A stretch of DNA of 64,000 nt from Prosthecomicrobium sp. N25 (GTDB lineage Bacteria; Pseudomonadota; Alphaproteobacteria; Rhizobiales; Ancalomicrobiaceae), in contig NZ_JBBCAT010000005.1 in the NCBI RefSeq assembly GCF_037203705.1, positions 186,001 to 250,000 on the forward strand, given 5' to 3'. Each line of letters opens with the position of its first letter. Within the stretch, counting starts at the first letter, position 1. Both the position numbers and the translations under genes were made by a program. Under the pieces are notes generated by a model. That model was given only the letters and a program-made list of their open reading frames with translations, was not told the origin of the DNA and did no database searches. This document shows, piece by piece, positions 1 through 8,772 of the stretch.

Positions 1-1029
1 CACCGGCTCAAGGCGCAGGGCGTCCATGTCAAGGTCATCTCGGGGGACGCGGCGCCGGTCGTCCGGCATCTGGTGGCCACCCTCGGCCTGCCGCACCGCG
101 GCCTCCTCACCGGGCACGAGATCGAGGCCATGACCGACCAGGCGCTCGCCCACAAGGTCGGCTCGGTCGATCTCTTCGCGCGGGTGTCGCCGGACCAGAA
201 GCTCCGGATCATCCGGGCGCTCCGCACGCGCGGCCACACGGTCGGCTTCATCGGCGACGGCATCAACGACGCCCCGGCCATCAAGGCGGCGGACGTCGGG
301 ATCTCGGTCGAGGGGGCGACCGACGTGGCGCGCGGGGCCGCCGACATGATCCTGCTCGCGGCCGACCTCGGCGTCCTGGCGGACGGCATCGACGAGGGGC
401 GGCGGACCTACGCGAACATCATGAAATACGTCCGCATGGGGACGGCCTCCAACTTCGGCAACATGCTCTCCATGGCGATCGCATCGCTGGCGATCCCCTT
501 CCTGCCGCTCCTCCCCATCCAGGTCCTGCTCAACAACCTGCTCTACGACCTGAGCGAGGTCGGCATCCCGTTCGACCGGGCCGACGCGGAGGACCTGCGG
601 CGGCCGCACGGGTGGGACATGGGTGAGATCCTGCGCTTCACGCTCGTCTTCGGGCCGCTCTCCTCGGTCTTCGATCTCGCCACCTTCGCGATCCTGGTCT
701 ACGGCTTCGAGGCGGCGCCGGAGCTCTTCCGCTCGGCGTGGTTCCTGGAATCGATGACGACCCAGATCCTGGTCATCTTCGTCATCCGCACGGCCGCGCC
801 GGCCTGGAAGAGCCCGCCGCACCGCATCCTCGCGGCCACCTCGCTCGGCGCCCTGGCGGTGGCCATCGCGCTCGCGCTGACGCCGGCTGGCCGGACGTTC
901 GGCTTCGTCGGTCTTCCGGCGCCGCTGCTCGCCGCACTCGCGGGCCTCGTGGTCGTCTATCTGGCGCTGGCCGAGGCGCTCAAGCGGCGGGCGATGGCGC
1001 GCCCGACCCGACCGCGGAGCGGGGCCTGA
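1..1029 (+). CDS. mgtA: Mg2+-importing P-type ATPase, C-terminal part (5' end cut by window)
   Basis: The reading frame is open from base 1, so only the C-terminal ~342 residues are present. The P-domain hinge GFIGDGINDAPAIKAADVGIS, characteristic of P-type ATPases, is followed by a segment (TASNFGNMLSMAIASL, then LLPIQVLLNNLLYDLSEVGIP) that matches the MgtA/MgtB (P3B) magnesium transporters, and then by further hydrophobic helices. The phosphorylated Asp and the N-domain lie upstream of the window. Role by family: ATP-driven Mg2+ uptake across the inner membrane. No regulatory leader can be judged because the 5' end is missing. Confidence 0.85.
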   Translation, partial: HRLKAQGVHVKVISGDAAPVVRHLVATLGLPHRGLLTGHEIEAMTDQALAHKVGSVDLFARVSPDQKLRIIRALRTRGHTVGFIGDGINDAPAIKAADVGISVEGATDVARGAADMILLAADLGVLADGIDEGRRTYANIMKYVRMGTASNFGNMLSMAIASLAIPFLPLLPIQVLLNNLLYDLSEVGIPFDRADAEDLRRPHGWDMGEILRFTLVFGPLSSVFDLATFAILVYGFEAAPELFRSAWFLESMTTQILVIFVIRTAAPAWKSPPHRILAATSLGALAVAIALALTPAGRTFGFVGLPAPLLAALAGLVVVYLALAEALKRRAMARPTRPRSGA

Positions 1030-1093
1030 GCCTTCACGGGCTTCCGCTGCCGCAGCGCTGCCCGTAAACAGGAGGGAGCAACGGACGAGAGCC

Positions 1094-2194
1094 ATGCCGA
1101 TCCGCGTCGGGACCTTCAACGTCGAGAACCTCATGCGCCGGACCGTGGCGGAGCGGGACCGCAACACCGGGGCCTGGATCCCGGACCCGGCGGTCGGGCT
1201 CTACGAGCACCCGAACGAGCAGGAGGGGCGGCTCATCGAGCGGGCCGTCCAGATCGCCATCTCGGACGACCAGCGGCAGATGACCGCCCAGGCGATCCGC
1301 GACGCGGACGCCGACATCCTGTGCCTGCAGGAGGTCGACGACTTGCGGTCGCTCCGCTACTTCCACGACCGCTACCTGCGCCGCGCGGTCGACGAGCCCT
1401 ATGACGAGTTCGCGCTCCTGCAGGGCAACGACGGGCGGGGCATCGACGTCGCCGTCATGGCCCGGCGCGGCTATCCGATCAAGGTGAAGAGCCACGCGGC
1501 GCTGACCTACCGGGACCTCGGCCTCTACAACGACGACCTGAGGCGGTGGGGCGCGCTCGAGGACGACCGCTGCTTCAAGCGCGACTGCCTGGAGGTCGAG
1601 GTGGAGGTCGGGGACCGGGTGCTCGACATCTTCATCTGCCATCTGAAGTCCATGTCGGACGACCGCGACCGGACCATGCCGGTCCGGCGGGCGGAGGCGC
1701 GGGCGGTGCGACGCATCATCGAGCGCCGCTACGGGCCGAAGGCGCCGCACGCCAACTGGCTGATCTGTGGCGACATGAACGACTACCGGGACAAGATCCT
1801 GGTCCGGCGCGGGCCGGACGGCGAGCCGGAGTGGCGGCAGGAGCGGGCGGAGGCGAGCGGCATCGACCCGTTCTTCGCCGACCGCTTCGCCGTCAACCTG
1901 GTCGAGCGGCTGCCGTGGGAGGAGCGCTGGACGCACTGGTACGGCGAGGCGAAGGAGCTCAGCCAGCTCGACTACATCTTCGCCTCGCCCGGCCTCGCCG
2001 CCGCCAATCCGCGGGCGAAGCCGGAGATCGTCCGGCGCGGGCTGCCCTACCGGGTGCCCTGCCGGCCGCGCAACCCCGACGGGACCCCGTTCGAGCGCTA
2101 CCCCCGGGTCGGCTTCGACCGCCCCAAGGCCTCGGACCACTGTCCCCTCGTCATCGAACTGGACATCCCGGACGACGGGCGGAGGCCGACTTGA
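1094..2194 (+). CDS. Endonuclease/exonuclease/phosphatase (EEP) family protein
   Basis: 366 residues. EEP-fold motifs occur in order: an N-terminal FNVENL, LQEVD (metal-binding Glu), GDMNDY in the middle, SQLDYIFAS, and a terminal SDHCPL (catalytic Asp-His). No signal peptide is visible, so it is probably cytoplasmic. The family hydrolyses phosphodiester or phosphomonoester bonds in nucleic acids, lipids or nucleotides, and the substrate cannot be deduced here. Its stop codon overlaps the TTG start of the following NUDIX gene, which suggests translational coupling and a joint role, perhaps in nucleotide or cofactor clean-up (inference). Confidence 0.8.
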   Translation: MPIRVGTFNVENLMRRTVAERDRNTGAWIPDPAVGLYEHPNEQEGRLIERAVQIAISDDQRQMTAQAIRDADADILCLQEVDDLRSLRYFHDRYLRRAVDEPYDEFALLQGNDGRGIDVAVMARRGYPIKVKSHAALTYRDLGLYNDDLRRWGALEDDRCFKRDCLEVEVEVGDRVLDIFICHLKSMSDDRDRTMPVRRAEARAVRRIIERRYGPKAPHANWLICGDMNDYRDKILVRRGPDGEPEWRQERAEASGIDPFFADRFAVNLVERLPWEERWTHWYGEAKELSQLDYIFASPGLAAANPRAKPEIVRRGLPYRVPCRPRNPDGTPFERYPRVGFDRPKASDHCPLVIELDIPDDGRRPT

Positions 2195-2937
2195 GAGACC
2201 TGACGGGGACCGCGGTCCCGTTCGCCGACGTGGACCTGGTGATCCGCCCGGAACGCCTCGACTTCGGCCCCGGCGCGGCGGAGCGCATCGCGGCGCGCTG
2301 GGCCGAGAAGGCAGCCGAGAATCCGCATATCTGGAACGGGCCCTTCTTCCTGTTCGACCGGGTCGGCCTCGACCGCGAGGCGGCGGGCGGTACGGTCTTC
2401 CGGGCGGAGGGCGGCGAGACGGACTTCGCGAGCTTCCTCGCCTGGCGCGAGGCCTCGCCGCCGCCCGACCCGTTCCGCCACCTCTTCCCCGTGGGCGCCG
2501 TGGTCAGCGCCGACGACCGCCTGATGGTCGGCCGCATGGGGCCGCGGACGGCCAATCCGGGGCGTCTCTATCCGCCGTCCGGCTCCTTCGATCCGGACGA
2601 TCTCGTGAAGGGCTCGGACGGGCTCAGCCGGCTCGACCCCGAGGCCAACATCCTGCGCGAGATCGGGGAGGAGACGGGGCTCGACGGTCGCCGCTTCGCT
2701 CCCGAGCCGGGCTGGATCGCGATCGGGTCGGGGCCCTCGCGCTTCGCCCTCGTCAAGGTCTACCGGGCCGTCGAGACCGCGGCCGCGCTCGAGGCCGAGA
2801 TCGCGGACCACATGGCGCGGGACGCCGACCCGGAGCTCGACGGCGTCCTCTTTGCGCCGGTGGGGCGGCCGCTCGATCCGGTGCTGTCGGTGCCATACGT
2901 CAACGTTCTGCTGGCCGAGCTCGCGGCCCGCGGCTGA
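2191..2937 (+). CDS. NUDIX hydrolase-like protein with a degenerate Nudix box
   Basis: 248 residues from a TTG whose last two bases form the start of the TGA stop of the EEP gene (TTGA overlap); GTG codons at 2230 and 2239 are alternatives. The core REIGEETGL of a Nudix box is present near residue 155, but the upstream Gly and Glu of the consensus are not at their usual spacing. Metal binding by the REUXEE helix is probably retained while the loop has diverged. NUDIX enzymes cleave nucleoside-diphosphate-linked compounds. The pairing with an EEP phosphohydrolase suggests a two-step hydrolysis, but the substrate is unknown. Confidence 0.7.
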   Translation: MRDLTGTAVPFADVDLVIRPERLDFGPGAAERIAARWAEKAAENPHIWNGPFFLFDRVGLDREAAGGTVFRAEGGETDFASFLAWREASPPPDPFRHLFPVGAVVSADDRLMVGRMGPRTANPGRLYPPSGSFDPDDLVKGSDGLSRLDPEANILREIGEETGLDGRRFAPEPGWIAIGSGPSRFALVKVYRAVETAAALEAEIADHMARDADPELDGVLFAPVGRPLDPVLSVPYVNVLLAELAARG

Positions 2938-3018
2938 TCATCGCGAAAGTGCTCGCCTCCCCGGGCCGGGATGCCTTAGAGAGGGAGCGCAACCGCAACC
3001 GGTTCACGGGAGTCCCGG

Positions 3019-3933
3019 ATGGCTCAGCGCCGCTACGTGGTCCTCGACGTCTTCACGACCCGGCCCCTGGAGGGGAACCCGCTCGCCGTGGTGCTTGATT
3101 CCGAGGGCCTGGACACGGCCGCCATGCAGCGGATCGCGGGCGAGTTCAACCTGTCCGAGACGGTGTTCGTGACCCCGGCCGAGAACCCGGCGCACAGCGC
3201 AGCGGTGCGGATCTTCACGCCCGGCCGGGAGCTGCCCTTCGCGGGCCACCCGACCGTCGGCACGGCCTGCTGCCTCGCCGCCCGCCGCTTCCCCGACCTC
3301 GAGACCGAGATGGACGCCGTCGTCGCCCTCGAGGAGCAGATCGGGCTCGTCCGCTGCGCCGTGAGGCTGGTGCCGGGGGCGGCGGCCTATGCGGAGTTCG
3401 ACGTGCCGCGCCTGTCCGAGATGGGGGAGGCGAGCTTCGGGCCGAAGTCGGCCATCGCCGACGCGCTCGGCCTGAAGCCGCACGAGATCGGCTTCGAAAA
3501 CCACGTCTCGACCGTGTGGAGCGCCGGCAACCCCTTCGCCTTCGTGCCCGTCGCCGGGCTCGCCGCCATGCGGCGGATCAAGGTCGCTCCGCAGCACTGG
3601 ACCGAGGCCTTCGGACCGGCCACGCCCGGCATCTACGTCTACTGCCGGGAGACGCTGTTCCACGATTCGAGCTTCCACGGCCGCATGTTCGCGCCGGGCC
3701 TCGGCGTCGGCGAGGATCCGGCCACCGGCTCGGCCATCGCGGCCTTCGCGGGCCTCGTCAACGACTTCGACGACCTTCCCAACGGCACCTTCACGTACCG
3801 CATCGAACAGGGCTTCGAAATGGGGCGGCCGAGCCTGATCGACCTCGAGATCGAGGTCGAGGCCGGCGAACTGACCGCGGCCCGGATCGGCGGGCATGCG
3901 GTCAAGGTCGCCGAGGGGGTGCTCGAGGTCTGA
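3019..3933 (+). CDS. PhzF family isomerase/epimerase-like protein
   Basis: 304 residues, the usual PhzF length. The N-terminal half has the NP-L-AVV segment and NLSETVFV with the catalytic Glu (residue 47), followed by FTPGRELPFAGHPTVGTA. The C-terminal half has GVGEDPATGSAIAAFAG. Together these are the signature of the two pseudo-symmetric diaminopimelate-epimerase-like halves. PhzF itself isomerises trans-2,3-dihydro-3-hydroxyanthranilate in phenazine synthesis, but no other phz genes are present, so this is more likely a generic PhzF-like protein of unknown substrate. It stands alone with 81 bases upstream and 84 downstream. Confidence 0.85.
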   Translation: MAQRRYVVLDVFTTRPLEGNPLAVVLDSEGLDTAAMQRIAGEFNLSETVFVTPAENPAHSAAVRIFTPGRELPFAGHPTVGTACCLAARRFPDLETEMDAVVALEEQIGLVRCAVRLVPGAAAYAEFDVPRLSEMGEASFGPKSAIADALGLKPHEIGFENHVSTVWSAGNPFAFVPVAGLAAMRRIKVAPQHWTEAFGPATPGIYVYCRETLFHDSSFHGRMFAPGLGVGEDPATGSAIAAFAGLVNDFDDLPNGTFTYRIEQGFEMGRPSLIDLEIEVEAGELTAARIGGHAVKVAEGVLEV

Positions 3934-4017
3934 CGCCCACCGTCCGGCAGGCGGCCGACCTTCCGTCTTCGCCCGTCCGCGCCGGCGGCGGACGGGCGCC
4001 CTCGGGATCCTCCAGCC

Positions 4018-4770
4018 ATGCTCGTGTCGACCCGCCGCGTCGTCCTCGCGACCCTGATCGCCGCCGCCGCGGCCCTGACCGGTCCCGCCGCCCTGGCGCA
4101 GTCCATGAAGGGGATGGGCGTCGTCCTGATCCACGGCAAGGCGGGCGGGCAGGGGCCCCTGCAGCCGCTCGCCGCCGCCTTGCGGGCGGACGGGGCGCTG
4201 GTGGCCCTGCCGAACATGTCCTGGACGAGCGGCTACCGGACCTATGACGAGACTCTCGACGAGATCGCCCGGTCGGTCGAGGGCCTGCGCCGGCAGGGGG
4301 TGACGCGGATCGTGCTCGCCGGCCACAGCCTCGGGGCGAACGTGGCGCTCGGCTACGCGGCCAGGCGCCGCGGGGTGGCGGCGGTGGTCGCCATGGCGCC
4401 GGGCCATCGCCCGCAGAACTTCCTGACCCGCATCGGCGCCGACATCGGGCGGGCGCGGGCCATGGTGGCGGCGGGCCAGGGGCAGCAGACGGCGATCTTC
4501 ACCGACTTCAACCAGGGCAAGGCCCTGACGGTCCGGACGACGGCGGTCGCCTACCTGAGCTTCTTCGACCCGGCCGGGCCGGGCAACATGGCCAATACGG
4601 CCGGCAAGGCCGGCGTGCCGATCCTGTGGGTGATCGGCACCGGCGACGAGGCGGCCCTGCGCGACCCGGTCCCGACCGGCACCGGCACCCGCATCCTCGT
4701 CGGCGCGAACCACGGCGACACGCCTTCGGTCGCCGTGGCGGAGATCATGGGATGGCTGCGGGGGCGGTGA
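4018..4770 (+). CDS. Secreted alpha/beta hydrolase
   Basis: 250 residues. The N-terminus is Arg-rich followed by an Ala/Leu-rich hydrophobic stretch ending in ALAQ, which fits a Sec signal peptide cleaved near residue 28. The mature part begins with VVLIHGKAGG (oxyanion-hole HG) and carries the nucleophile elbow GHSLG with Ser104; the acid is unclear, and the likely catalytic His is in ANHGD near residue 234. This is a classical serine-hydrolase fold acting outside the inner membrane. The substrate is unknown. It converges on the minus-strand phosphoesterase gene that ends 28 bases away. Confidence 0.75.
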   Translation: MLVSTRRVVLATLIAAAAALTGPAALAQSMKGMGVVLIHGKAGGQGPLQPLAAALRADGALVALPNMSWTSGYRTYDETLDEIARSVEGLRRQGVTRIVLAGHSLGANVALGYAARRRGVAAVVAMAPGHRPQNFLTRIGADIGRARAMVAAGQGQQTAIFTDFNQGKALTVRTTAVAYLSFFDPAGPGNMANTAGKAGVPILWVIGTGDEAALRDPVPTGTGTRILVGANHGDTPSVAVAEIMGWLRGR

Positions 4771-4798
4771 GGGGCCCCGCAGCCGCCCCGCCGGCGGA

Positions 4799-5788
4799 TC
4801 AGTTCGTCGCCTTGGGCGCCTCGTTGATCGGCTGGAAGGCGAAGGGCATCTCGGCGTTGTCCGGGTCGACCACGACCCGAACCGCGCCGACGATCGTCTC
4901 GCCCATGACCTGCAGGCGCGTGACGTTCGGGACGGGCTTCATGTCGGTCGCCCAGAAGGGGGTGACGGTGAAGACGTGGTTGTCGCCGTTGATGACCAGC
5001 ACCGGCTTGCCGAAGGCCTTGGCGCCCTTCTCGACCGCCTTGATGGTGTCGGTGAATCCCGAGGCGACCGGCACCTCCGGGAAGCTCTGCTTGATGTCCC
5101 AGACGTCCGCCTGCCAGGAGAGCACGAGCGCGCTCATGTTCTCCGCCTTGGCCTTGGAGAAGGCGGCCTCGATCCAGGCGACGTTGGCCTTGTTGCGGGC
5201 GAAGTACTCGGCGACGGTGTCCATGTCGCGCGGCTCGAAGTTGTTGTTGGAGCCGGGGACGTGGACCTGGGCGAAGAGGACGCCGTTCTTGACGAAGCGG
5301 GTGTTCTCGACGAAGGGCTTGCCGTCGGTCGCCTTCAGGTCCGGCATCAGCTCGGCCTGGCGCTCCAGCGGCATGGCGGTCTTGCCGAGGGACTTCGGCT
5401 CGGCGAAGAACCACTCGCGCAGCCGCGACAGGCGCTCGGTCGGCTTGAACCTGCCGGCGCGTTCGCGGTGGCAGTCGGTCCACTCGTTGTCGCCGATGGT
5501 GTAGACGAGCGGTCCGGCGAAGGAGTTCAGCTGGTCGCGGACCTTCAGGATGTTCTCGTCTGTGCAGGGGGTCGAGCCGGCCTTGATATCGCCGATATGG
5601 AGGGTGAACTCCGGCTTCAGGCCGTTCACCCTGGCGATCAGGGCGTCGAAGCGGGCATAGTCGTCGGGCAGCTTGTAGGGCATGTCGCCGAGCGCCACGA
5701 AGGCGAAGGCGCGGGGGCCCCCGATCTCGGCGGCTGCGGCGGGCAGGAGGGAGAGGCCGAGAAGGGCGGCGGTCAGGGCGAGGCGCAT
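4799..5788 (-). CDS. Secreted metallophosphoesterase (calcineurin-like)
   Basis: 329 residues with a clear signal peptide (MRLALTAALLGLSLLPAAAA). Metal-site motifs follow in the expected order: GDMPY, HIGDIKAG, GDNEW and a C-terminal NGDNHVF. These resemble the D-x-H, GD-x-x-x-x-D, GDN and H-containing blocks of calcineurin-type phosphoesterases, although the usual GNH is GDN here. Export suggests scavenging of phosphate from extracellular or periplasmic esters (inference). It is divergently arranged with the leuA leader region, and its start lies 189 bases from the leader ORF. Confidence 0.75.
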   Translation of the reverse strand: MRLALTAALLGLSLLPAAAAEIGGPRAFAFVALGDMPYKLPDDYARFDALIARVNGLKPEFTLHIGDIKAGSTPCTDENILKVRDQLNSFAGPLVYTIGDNEWTDCHRERAGRFKPTERLSRLREWFFAEPKSLGKTAMPLERQAELMPDLKATDGKPFVENTRFVKNGVLFAQVHVPGSNNNFEPRDMDTVAEYFARNKANVAWIEAAFSKAKAENMSALVLSWQADVWDIKQSFPEVPVASGFTDTIKAVEKGAKAFGKPVLVINGDNHVFTVTPFWATDMKPVPNVTRLQVMGETIVGAVRVVVDPDNAEMPFAFQPINEAPKATN

Positions 5789-5901
5789 GGATCCGTCTCC
5801 AGTGTCCGGGGATGGCGCGGCGGACGTTACGTCGGGCCATGCGACAGTCCTGTGACGGCAGCGGCAGCGGGCCCCGGCGCGTCTCCGGGGCCGATCGGCT
5901 C

Positions 5902-5930
5902 TTGCAATCCGGCCGGCGCGAGGGTATCGC
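5902..5930 (+). promoter_or_regulatory. Candidate sigma-70 promoter for the leuA leader
   Basis: TTGCAA at 5902-5907 and TATCGC at 5925-5930 are separated by 17 bases, a good vegetative spacing, and lie 47 bases upstream of the leader ORF. A 6+6 inverted repeat with a 3-base centre (GTGCGT/ACGCAC, 5941-5955) follows just downstream and could be an operator. Both hexamers are imperfect, so this is tentative. Confidence 0.35.
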
Positions 5931-5976
5931 TCGCAAGAGTGTGCGTCCGACGCACCGCCACGAGGCCCCTCGCCCC

Positions 5977-6096
5977 ATGATCGCGCGCGATCACATCCTG
6001 CCGGCGACAGACGCGACCGAACGGTCCGCGGGTGCCGGCGCGCGTTTCGGCCGCGGCCTCCTCCTCTCCTCGCTTCTTCTCCTTACCGGCCCCTGA
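5977..6096 (+). CDS. leuL: leuA leader peptide (leucine-codon attenuator peptide)
   Basis: A 39-codon ORF begins with ATG and ends in TGA at 6094-6096. Its C-terminal end reads GLLLSSLLLLTGP: seven Leu codons out of nine (CTC CTC CTC, two Ser, CTT CTT CTC CTT). It lies 139 bases upstream of leuA on the same strand, and its stop codon sits inside the left arm of a hairpin (6090-6133). This is the layout of a transcription-attenuation leader that senses charged tRNA-Leu. A perfect 16-bp palindrome (TGATCGCGCGCGATCA, 5978-5993) overlaps its start codon. The leader role is inferred from sequence alone. Confidence 0.75.
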   Translation: MIARDHILPATDATERSAGAGARFGRGLLLSSLLLLTGP

Positions 6097-6133
6097 GCGC
6101 CGGCTGGCCCCTCGCGGGCCGGGCACTCAGGGG
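6090..6133 (+). promoter_or_regulatory. leuA attenuator hairpin
   Basis: CCCCTGAG (6090-6097) is exactly complementary to CTCAGGGG (6126-6133). Inside lies a second stem, 6104-6110 with 6116-6122 (7 bp, one G-T pair, 5-base loop). The left arm also contains the leader stop codon. GCGCCGG (6097-6103) could alternatively pair with CCGGCGC at 6035-6041 in the leader, giving competing structures. No obvious U-run follows, so it may act through a Rho-dependent or translational mechanism. Confidence 0.55.
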
Positions 6134-6235
6134 ATCGTCGACACGAGGCACCGAACCCCTTCGGCGCCGGCGGCTTCCGCATCCCACGCGCGACCCGCCC
6201 CGAGCGCCCGGAAAGAGCAGAAGGACGAGCATTCC

Positions 6236-7840
6236 ATGACCGCCGACACCGCCTCTCCGATCCAGGCCGTCTCCTCCAAGGACCGCGTCTTCATCTTCGA
6301 CACGACCCTGCGCGACGGCGAGCAGTCCGCCGGCGCCTCCATGACCTTCGAGGAGAAGCTGCAGGTCGCCGAACTCCTCGACGCCATGGGGGTGGACATC
6401 ATCGAGGCCGGCTTCCCGATCGCCTCGGTGGGCGACTTCGAGGCCGTCAGCGAGATCGCGCGCAACACCAAGACCGCGGTCGTGGCCGGGCTCGCCCGGG
6501 CGATCACCGCCGACATCGCGCGCTGCGGCGAGGCCGTGCGGCACGCCCGGCGACCGCGGATCCACACGTTCGTGTCGACCTCGCCGATCCATCTGAAGTT
6601 CCAGATGAACAAGAGCCTCGACCAGGTGATCGAGATCATCCACACGACCGTCACGCAGGCGCGCGGGCTGGTCGAGGACGTGGAATGGTCGGCGATGGAC
6701 GCGACCCGCACGCCGATCGACGACCTGTGCCGCTGCATCGAGGCGGCGATCCGCTGCGGGGCGACGACCATCAACCTGCCCGACACGGTCGGCTACGCCA
6801 CGCCGGACGAGTACGAGGCGATGTTCCGGCAGGTCATCGAGCGGGTGCCGGGGGCCGACAGGGTGATCTTCTCGGCGCATTGCCACGACGACCTGGGCCT
6901 CGCCACGGCGAACTCGCTGGCGGCCCTGCGCGGGGGCGCGCGGCAGGTGGAGTGCACCGTCAACGGGCTCGGCGAGCGGGCCGGCAACGCGGCGCTCGAG
7001 GAGATCGTGATGGCGATCCGGACGCGGGGCGACCGGCTGCCCTACGTGACGGGGGTGAAGACGCCCATGTTGGTGCAGGCCTCACGCCTGGTGTCGTCGG
7101 TCTCCGGCTTCGCGGTGCAGTACAACAAGGCGATCGTCGGCAAGAACGCCTTCGCGCACGAGAGCGGCATCCACCAGGACGGCATGCTGAAGAACACCGA
7201 GACCTACGAGATCATGCGGCCCGAGGACGTCGGCGTGCGCGCGACGAGCCTGGTCATGGGCAAGCATTCCGGGCGCCACGCCTTCAAGGAGAAGCTGAAG
7301 GAACTGGGCTTCGACCTCGGCGACAACGCCATGGAGGACGCGTTCCGGCGCTTCAAGGACTTGGCGGACCGCAAGAAGCACGTCTACGACGAGGACATCG
7401 AGGCGCTGGTCGAGGACGAGATGACGTCGGCGGGCGAGAGCGTGAAGGTGGTTGCGCTGACCGTCATCGCCGGCACGGGCGGGCCCCAGAAGGCGATCAT
7501 CACGATGGACGTCAACGGCACGCACGTGACGAAGGAGGCGAACGGCACGGGCCCGGTGGACGCCACCTTCAACGCCATCAAGCAGATCTGGCCGCACGAG
7601 GCGAAGCTGTCGCTCTACCAGGTCCACGCCGTGACGGAGGGCACCGACGCGCAGGCGGAGGTTTCCGTGCGGCTCGAGGAGAACGGGAAGATCGCGAGCG
7701 GGCGCGGTTCGGACGTCGACACGCTGGTCGCCTCCGCCAAGGCCTACGTGTCGGCGCTGAACAAGCTCAGCGTCCGCCGCGCGAAGTCCGCGCCCGCCCC
7801 GGCCGATGCCGAGCCGGTTCGGGTCGGCGAGCGGATCTGA
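6236..7840 (+). CDS. leuA: 2-isopropylmalate synthase
   Basis: 534 residues from ATG 6236. FDTTLRDGEQSAGASM near residue 21 and AHCHDDLGLATANS are the metal-binding and catalytic blocks of the LeuA TIM barrel. NGLGERAGNAALEEIVMA and AFAHESGIHQDGMLKN follow, then the C-terminal LeuA dimer/allosteric domain from about residue 400. It catalyses acetyl-CoA + 2-oxoisovalerate to 2-isopropylmalate, the first committed step of leucine synthesis, and is normally feedback-inhibited by leucine. The upstream leucine-rich leader and hairpin point to attenuation control. An in-frame extension upstream exists, but it would translate through the attenuator and is rejected. Confidence 0.95.
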   Translation: MTADTASPIQAVSSKDRVFIFDTTLRDGEQSAGASMTFEEKLQVAELLDAMGVDIIEAGFPIASVGDFEAVSEIARNTKTAVVAGLARAITADIARCGEAVRHARRPRIHTFVSTSPIHLKFQMNKSLDQVIEIIHTTVTQARGLVEDVEWSAMDATRTPIDDLCRCIEAAIRCGATTINLPDTVGYATPDEYEAMFRQVIERVPGADRVIFSAHCHDDLGLATANSLAALRGGARQVECTVNGLGERAGNAALEEIVMAIRTRGDRLPYVTGVKTPMLVQASRLVSSVSGFAVQYNKAIVGKNAFAHESGIHQDGMLKNTETYEIMRPEDVGVRATSLVMGKHSGRHAFKEKLKELGFDLGDNAMEDAFRRFKDLADRKKHVYDEDIEALVEDEMTSAGESVKVVALTVIAGTGGPQKAIITMDVNGTHVTKEANGTGPVDATFNAIKQIWPHEAKLSLYQVHAVTEGTDAQAEVSVRLEENGKIASGRGSDVDTLVASAKAYVSALNKLSVRRAKSAPAPADAEPVRVGERI

Positions 7841-7954
7841 CGGCCCGCCGGGCGCCGCCACCGTACCGATCGCGTGCGGCCGGCCCCGTGGCGACGGGCC
7901 GTTAACCCTTCCGAGGCCAAGATCCTCCTCGTCGACAAGGCGAGGGGGGCCCCG

Positions 7955-8143
7955 ATGGACGAGCCGCAGACCATGAGCGTCGAGGACTGGGAAGCGATCT
8001 TCCGCACCGTTCCCCGGGACGACCTGCTCCGGCTCAAGGTCATCGTCGACAAGCTCGACCGCGGCGGCACCATCACCCCGGAAGACCGCGGCCACATCAT
8101 CGCGATGTTCGGCCGGCCCGCGGAGGCGGCGGACGTAGCGTGA
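7955..8143 (+). CDS. Small hypothetical protein
   Basis: 62 residues starting at ATG 7955, preceded by a G-rich stretch (GAGGGGG) that can serve as ribosome binding site. The sequence is acidic and helical in character (VEDWEAIFRTVP, LLRLKVIVDKLDRGGTITPEDRGHIIAMFG), without signal peptide or membrane segment. An in-frame upstream extension to 7874 is possible but less likely. I do not recognise the family. It follows leuA by 114 bases and may be independent of it. Confidence 0.5.
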   Translation: MDEPQTMSVEDWEAIFRTVPRDDLLRLKVIVDKLDRGGTITPEDRGHIIAMFGRPAEAADVA

Positions 8144-8385
8144 GGGGCGCGGGCTAACGTTCGTTTGCGCACTCTTGGGCTCCGATGTTCTGGCCACGTC
8201 TCCGCCAACGAGCGGGAGAGTTCGGATTATCGAGCGCCAAGATTGCTCCGCCGCGTGGGCCCGAGCGGACGTCGCTACGTACCCCGCGTCAGCGGCAAGC
8301 AATTGCCTGACCGCTCGATGGCCGTGAAGAACGCAGGGGCGCCTGAGACGAGGCCGCAGACGAGGACATGAGGGTACCGGGTACG

Positions 8386-8772
8386 TCACGAGGCGCAGCG
8401 CTCGAAGATCAGGACGCCGCGCTGGCGCTCGGGATAGTACACAGAGTCGGTGTTCGAGAGATCCTCTGCTTGGATCCGGAGGCCTTTAGCATCTTTCAGT
8501 CGAGCGGCGACTAAGCTGAACTCCGTGAAGGCCCGATCCGCGTACTTCGGTCGCACCTCGATTGCCAAGTCGATGTCGAGTCGCTCCGGCTTCGGCTTTT
8601 CCCGCCTGACGCCCGTTTGCCGCGATCCGTAGACAACAGCGCGAACGATCGACGGCTCTCGACCTATCGCATCGAGCAGCATCCGTACCTCGCAATCTGT
8701 AACGAACAACCCGAAAGCGTTCGGGTTCGGATGCTTCGGGAGTTCGTCGAGGGGCTCGGGCGCAGCGGACAT
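8386..8772 (-). CDS. Putative minimal nucleotidyltransferase-fold protein
   Basis: 128 residues from the ATG at 8772; an in-frame ATG 51 bases further upstream is the alternative. VVYGSRQTG followed by LDIDLAIEV reproduces the GS-x-x-G...D-x-D signature of small nucleotidyltransferases (MNT/KNTase fold): Gly-Ser for nucleotide binding and two Asp for metal. The surrounding 8.15-8.96 kb is clearly less GC-rich than the rest of the window and lies beside a tRNA gene, which suggests acquired DNA. No HEPN partner gene is visible next to it, so a toxin-antitoxin MNT/HEPN pair is not supported. Function unknown. Confidence 0.5.
   Translation of the reverse strand: MSAAPEPLDELPKHPNPNAFGLFVTDCEVRMLLDAIGREPSIVRAVVYGSRQTGVRREKPKPERLDIDLAIEVRPKYADRAFTEFSLVAARLKDAKGLRIQAEDLSNTDSVYYPERQRGVLIFERCAS

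Noticed and set aside
3019-3933. Phenazine biosynthesis role for the PhzF-like gene
   Set aside because: No other phenazine genes are present; PhzF-like proteins are widespread outside phenazine producers.
3004-4713. Long minus-strand frame opposite the PhzF and hydrolase genes
   Set aside because: Composition typical of an antisense shadow, no domain motifs, and two well-supported genes on the other strand.
8165-8371. 68-codon plus-strand frame in the low-GC patch
   Set aside because: No ribosome binding site, no recognisable features, basic and Ser-rich composition; likely chance.
8386-8772. Possible MNT/HEPN toxin-antitoxin system
   Set aside because: The nucleotidyltransferase motif is present but no HEPN-like partner ORF is adjacent on either strand.
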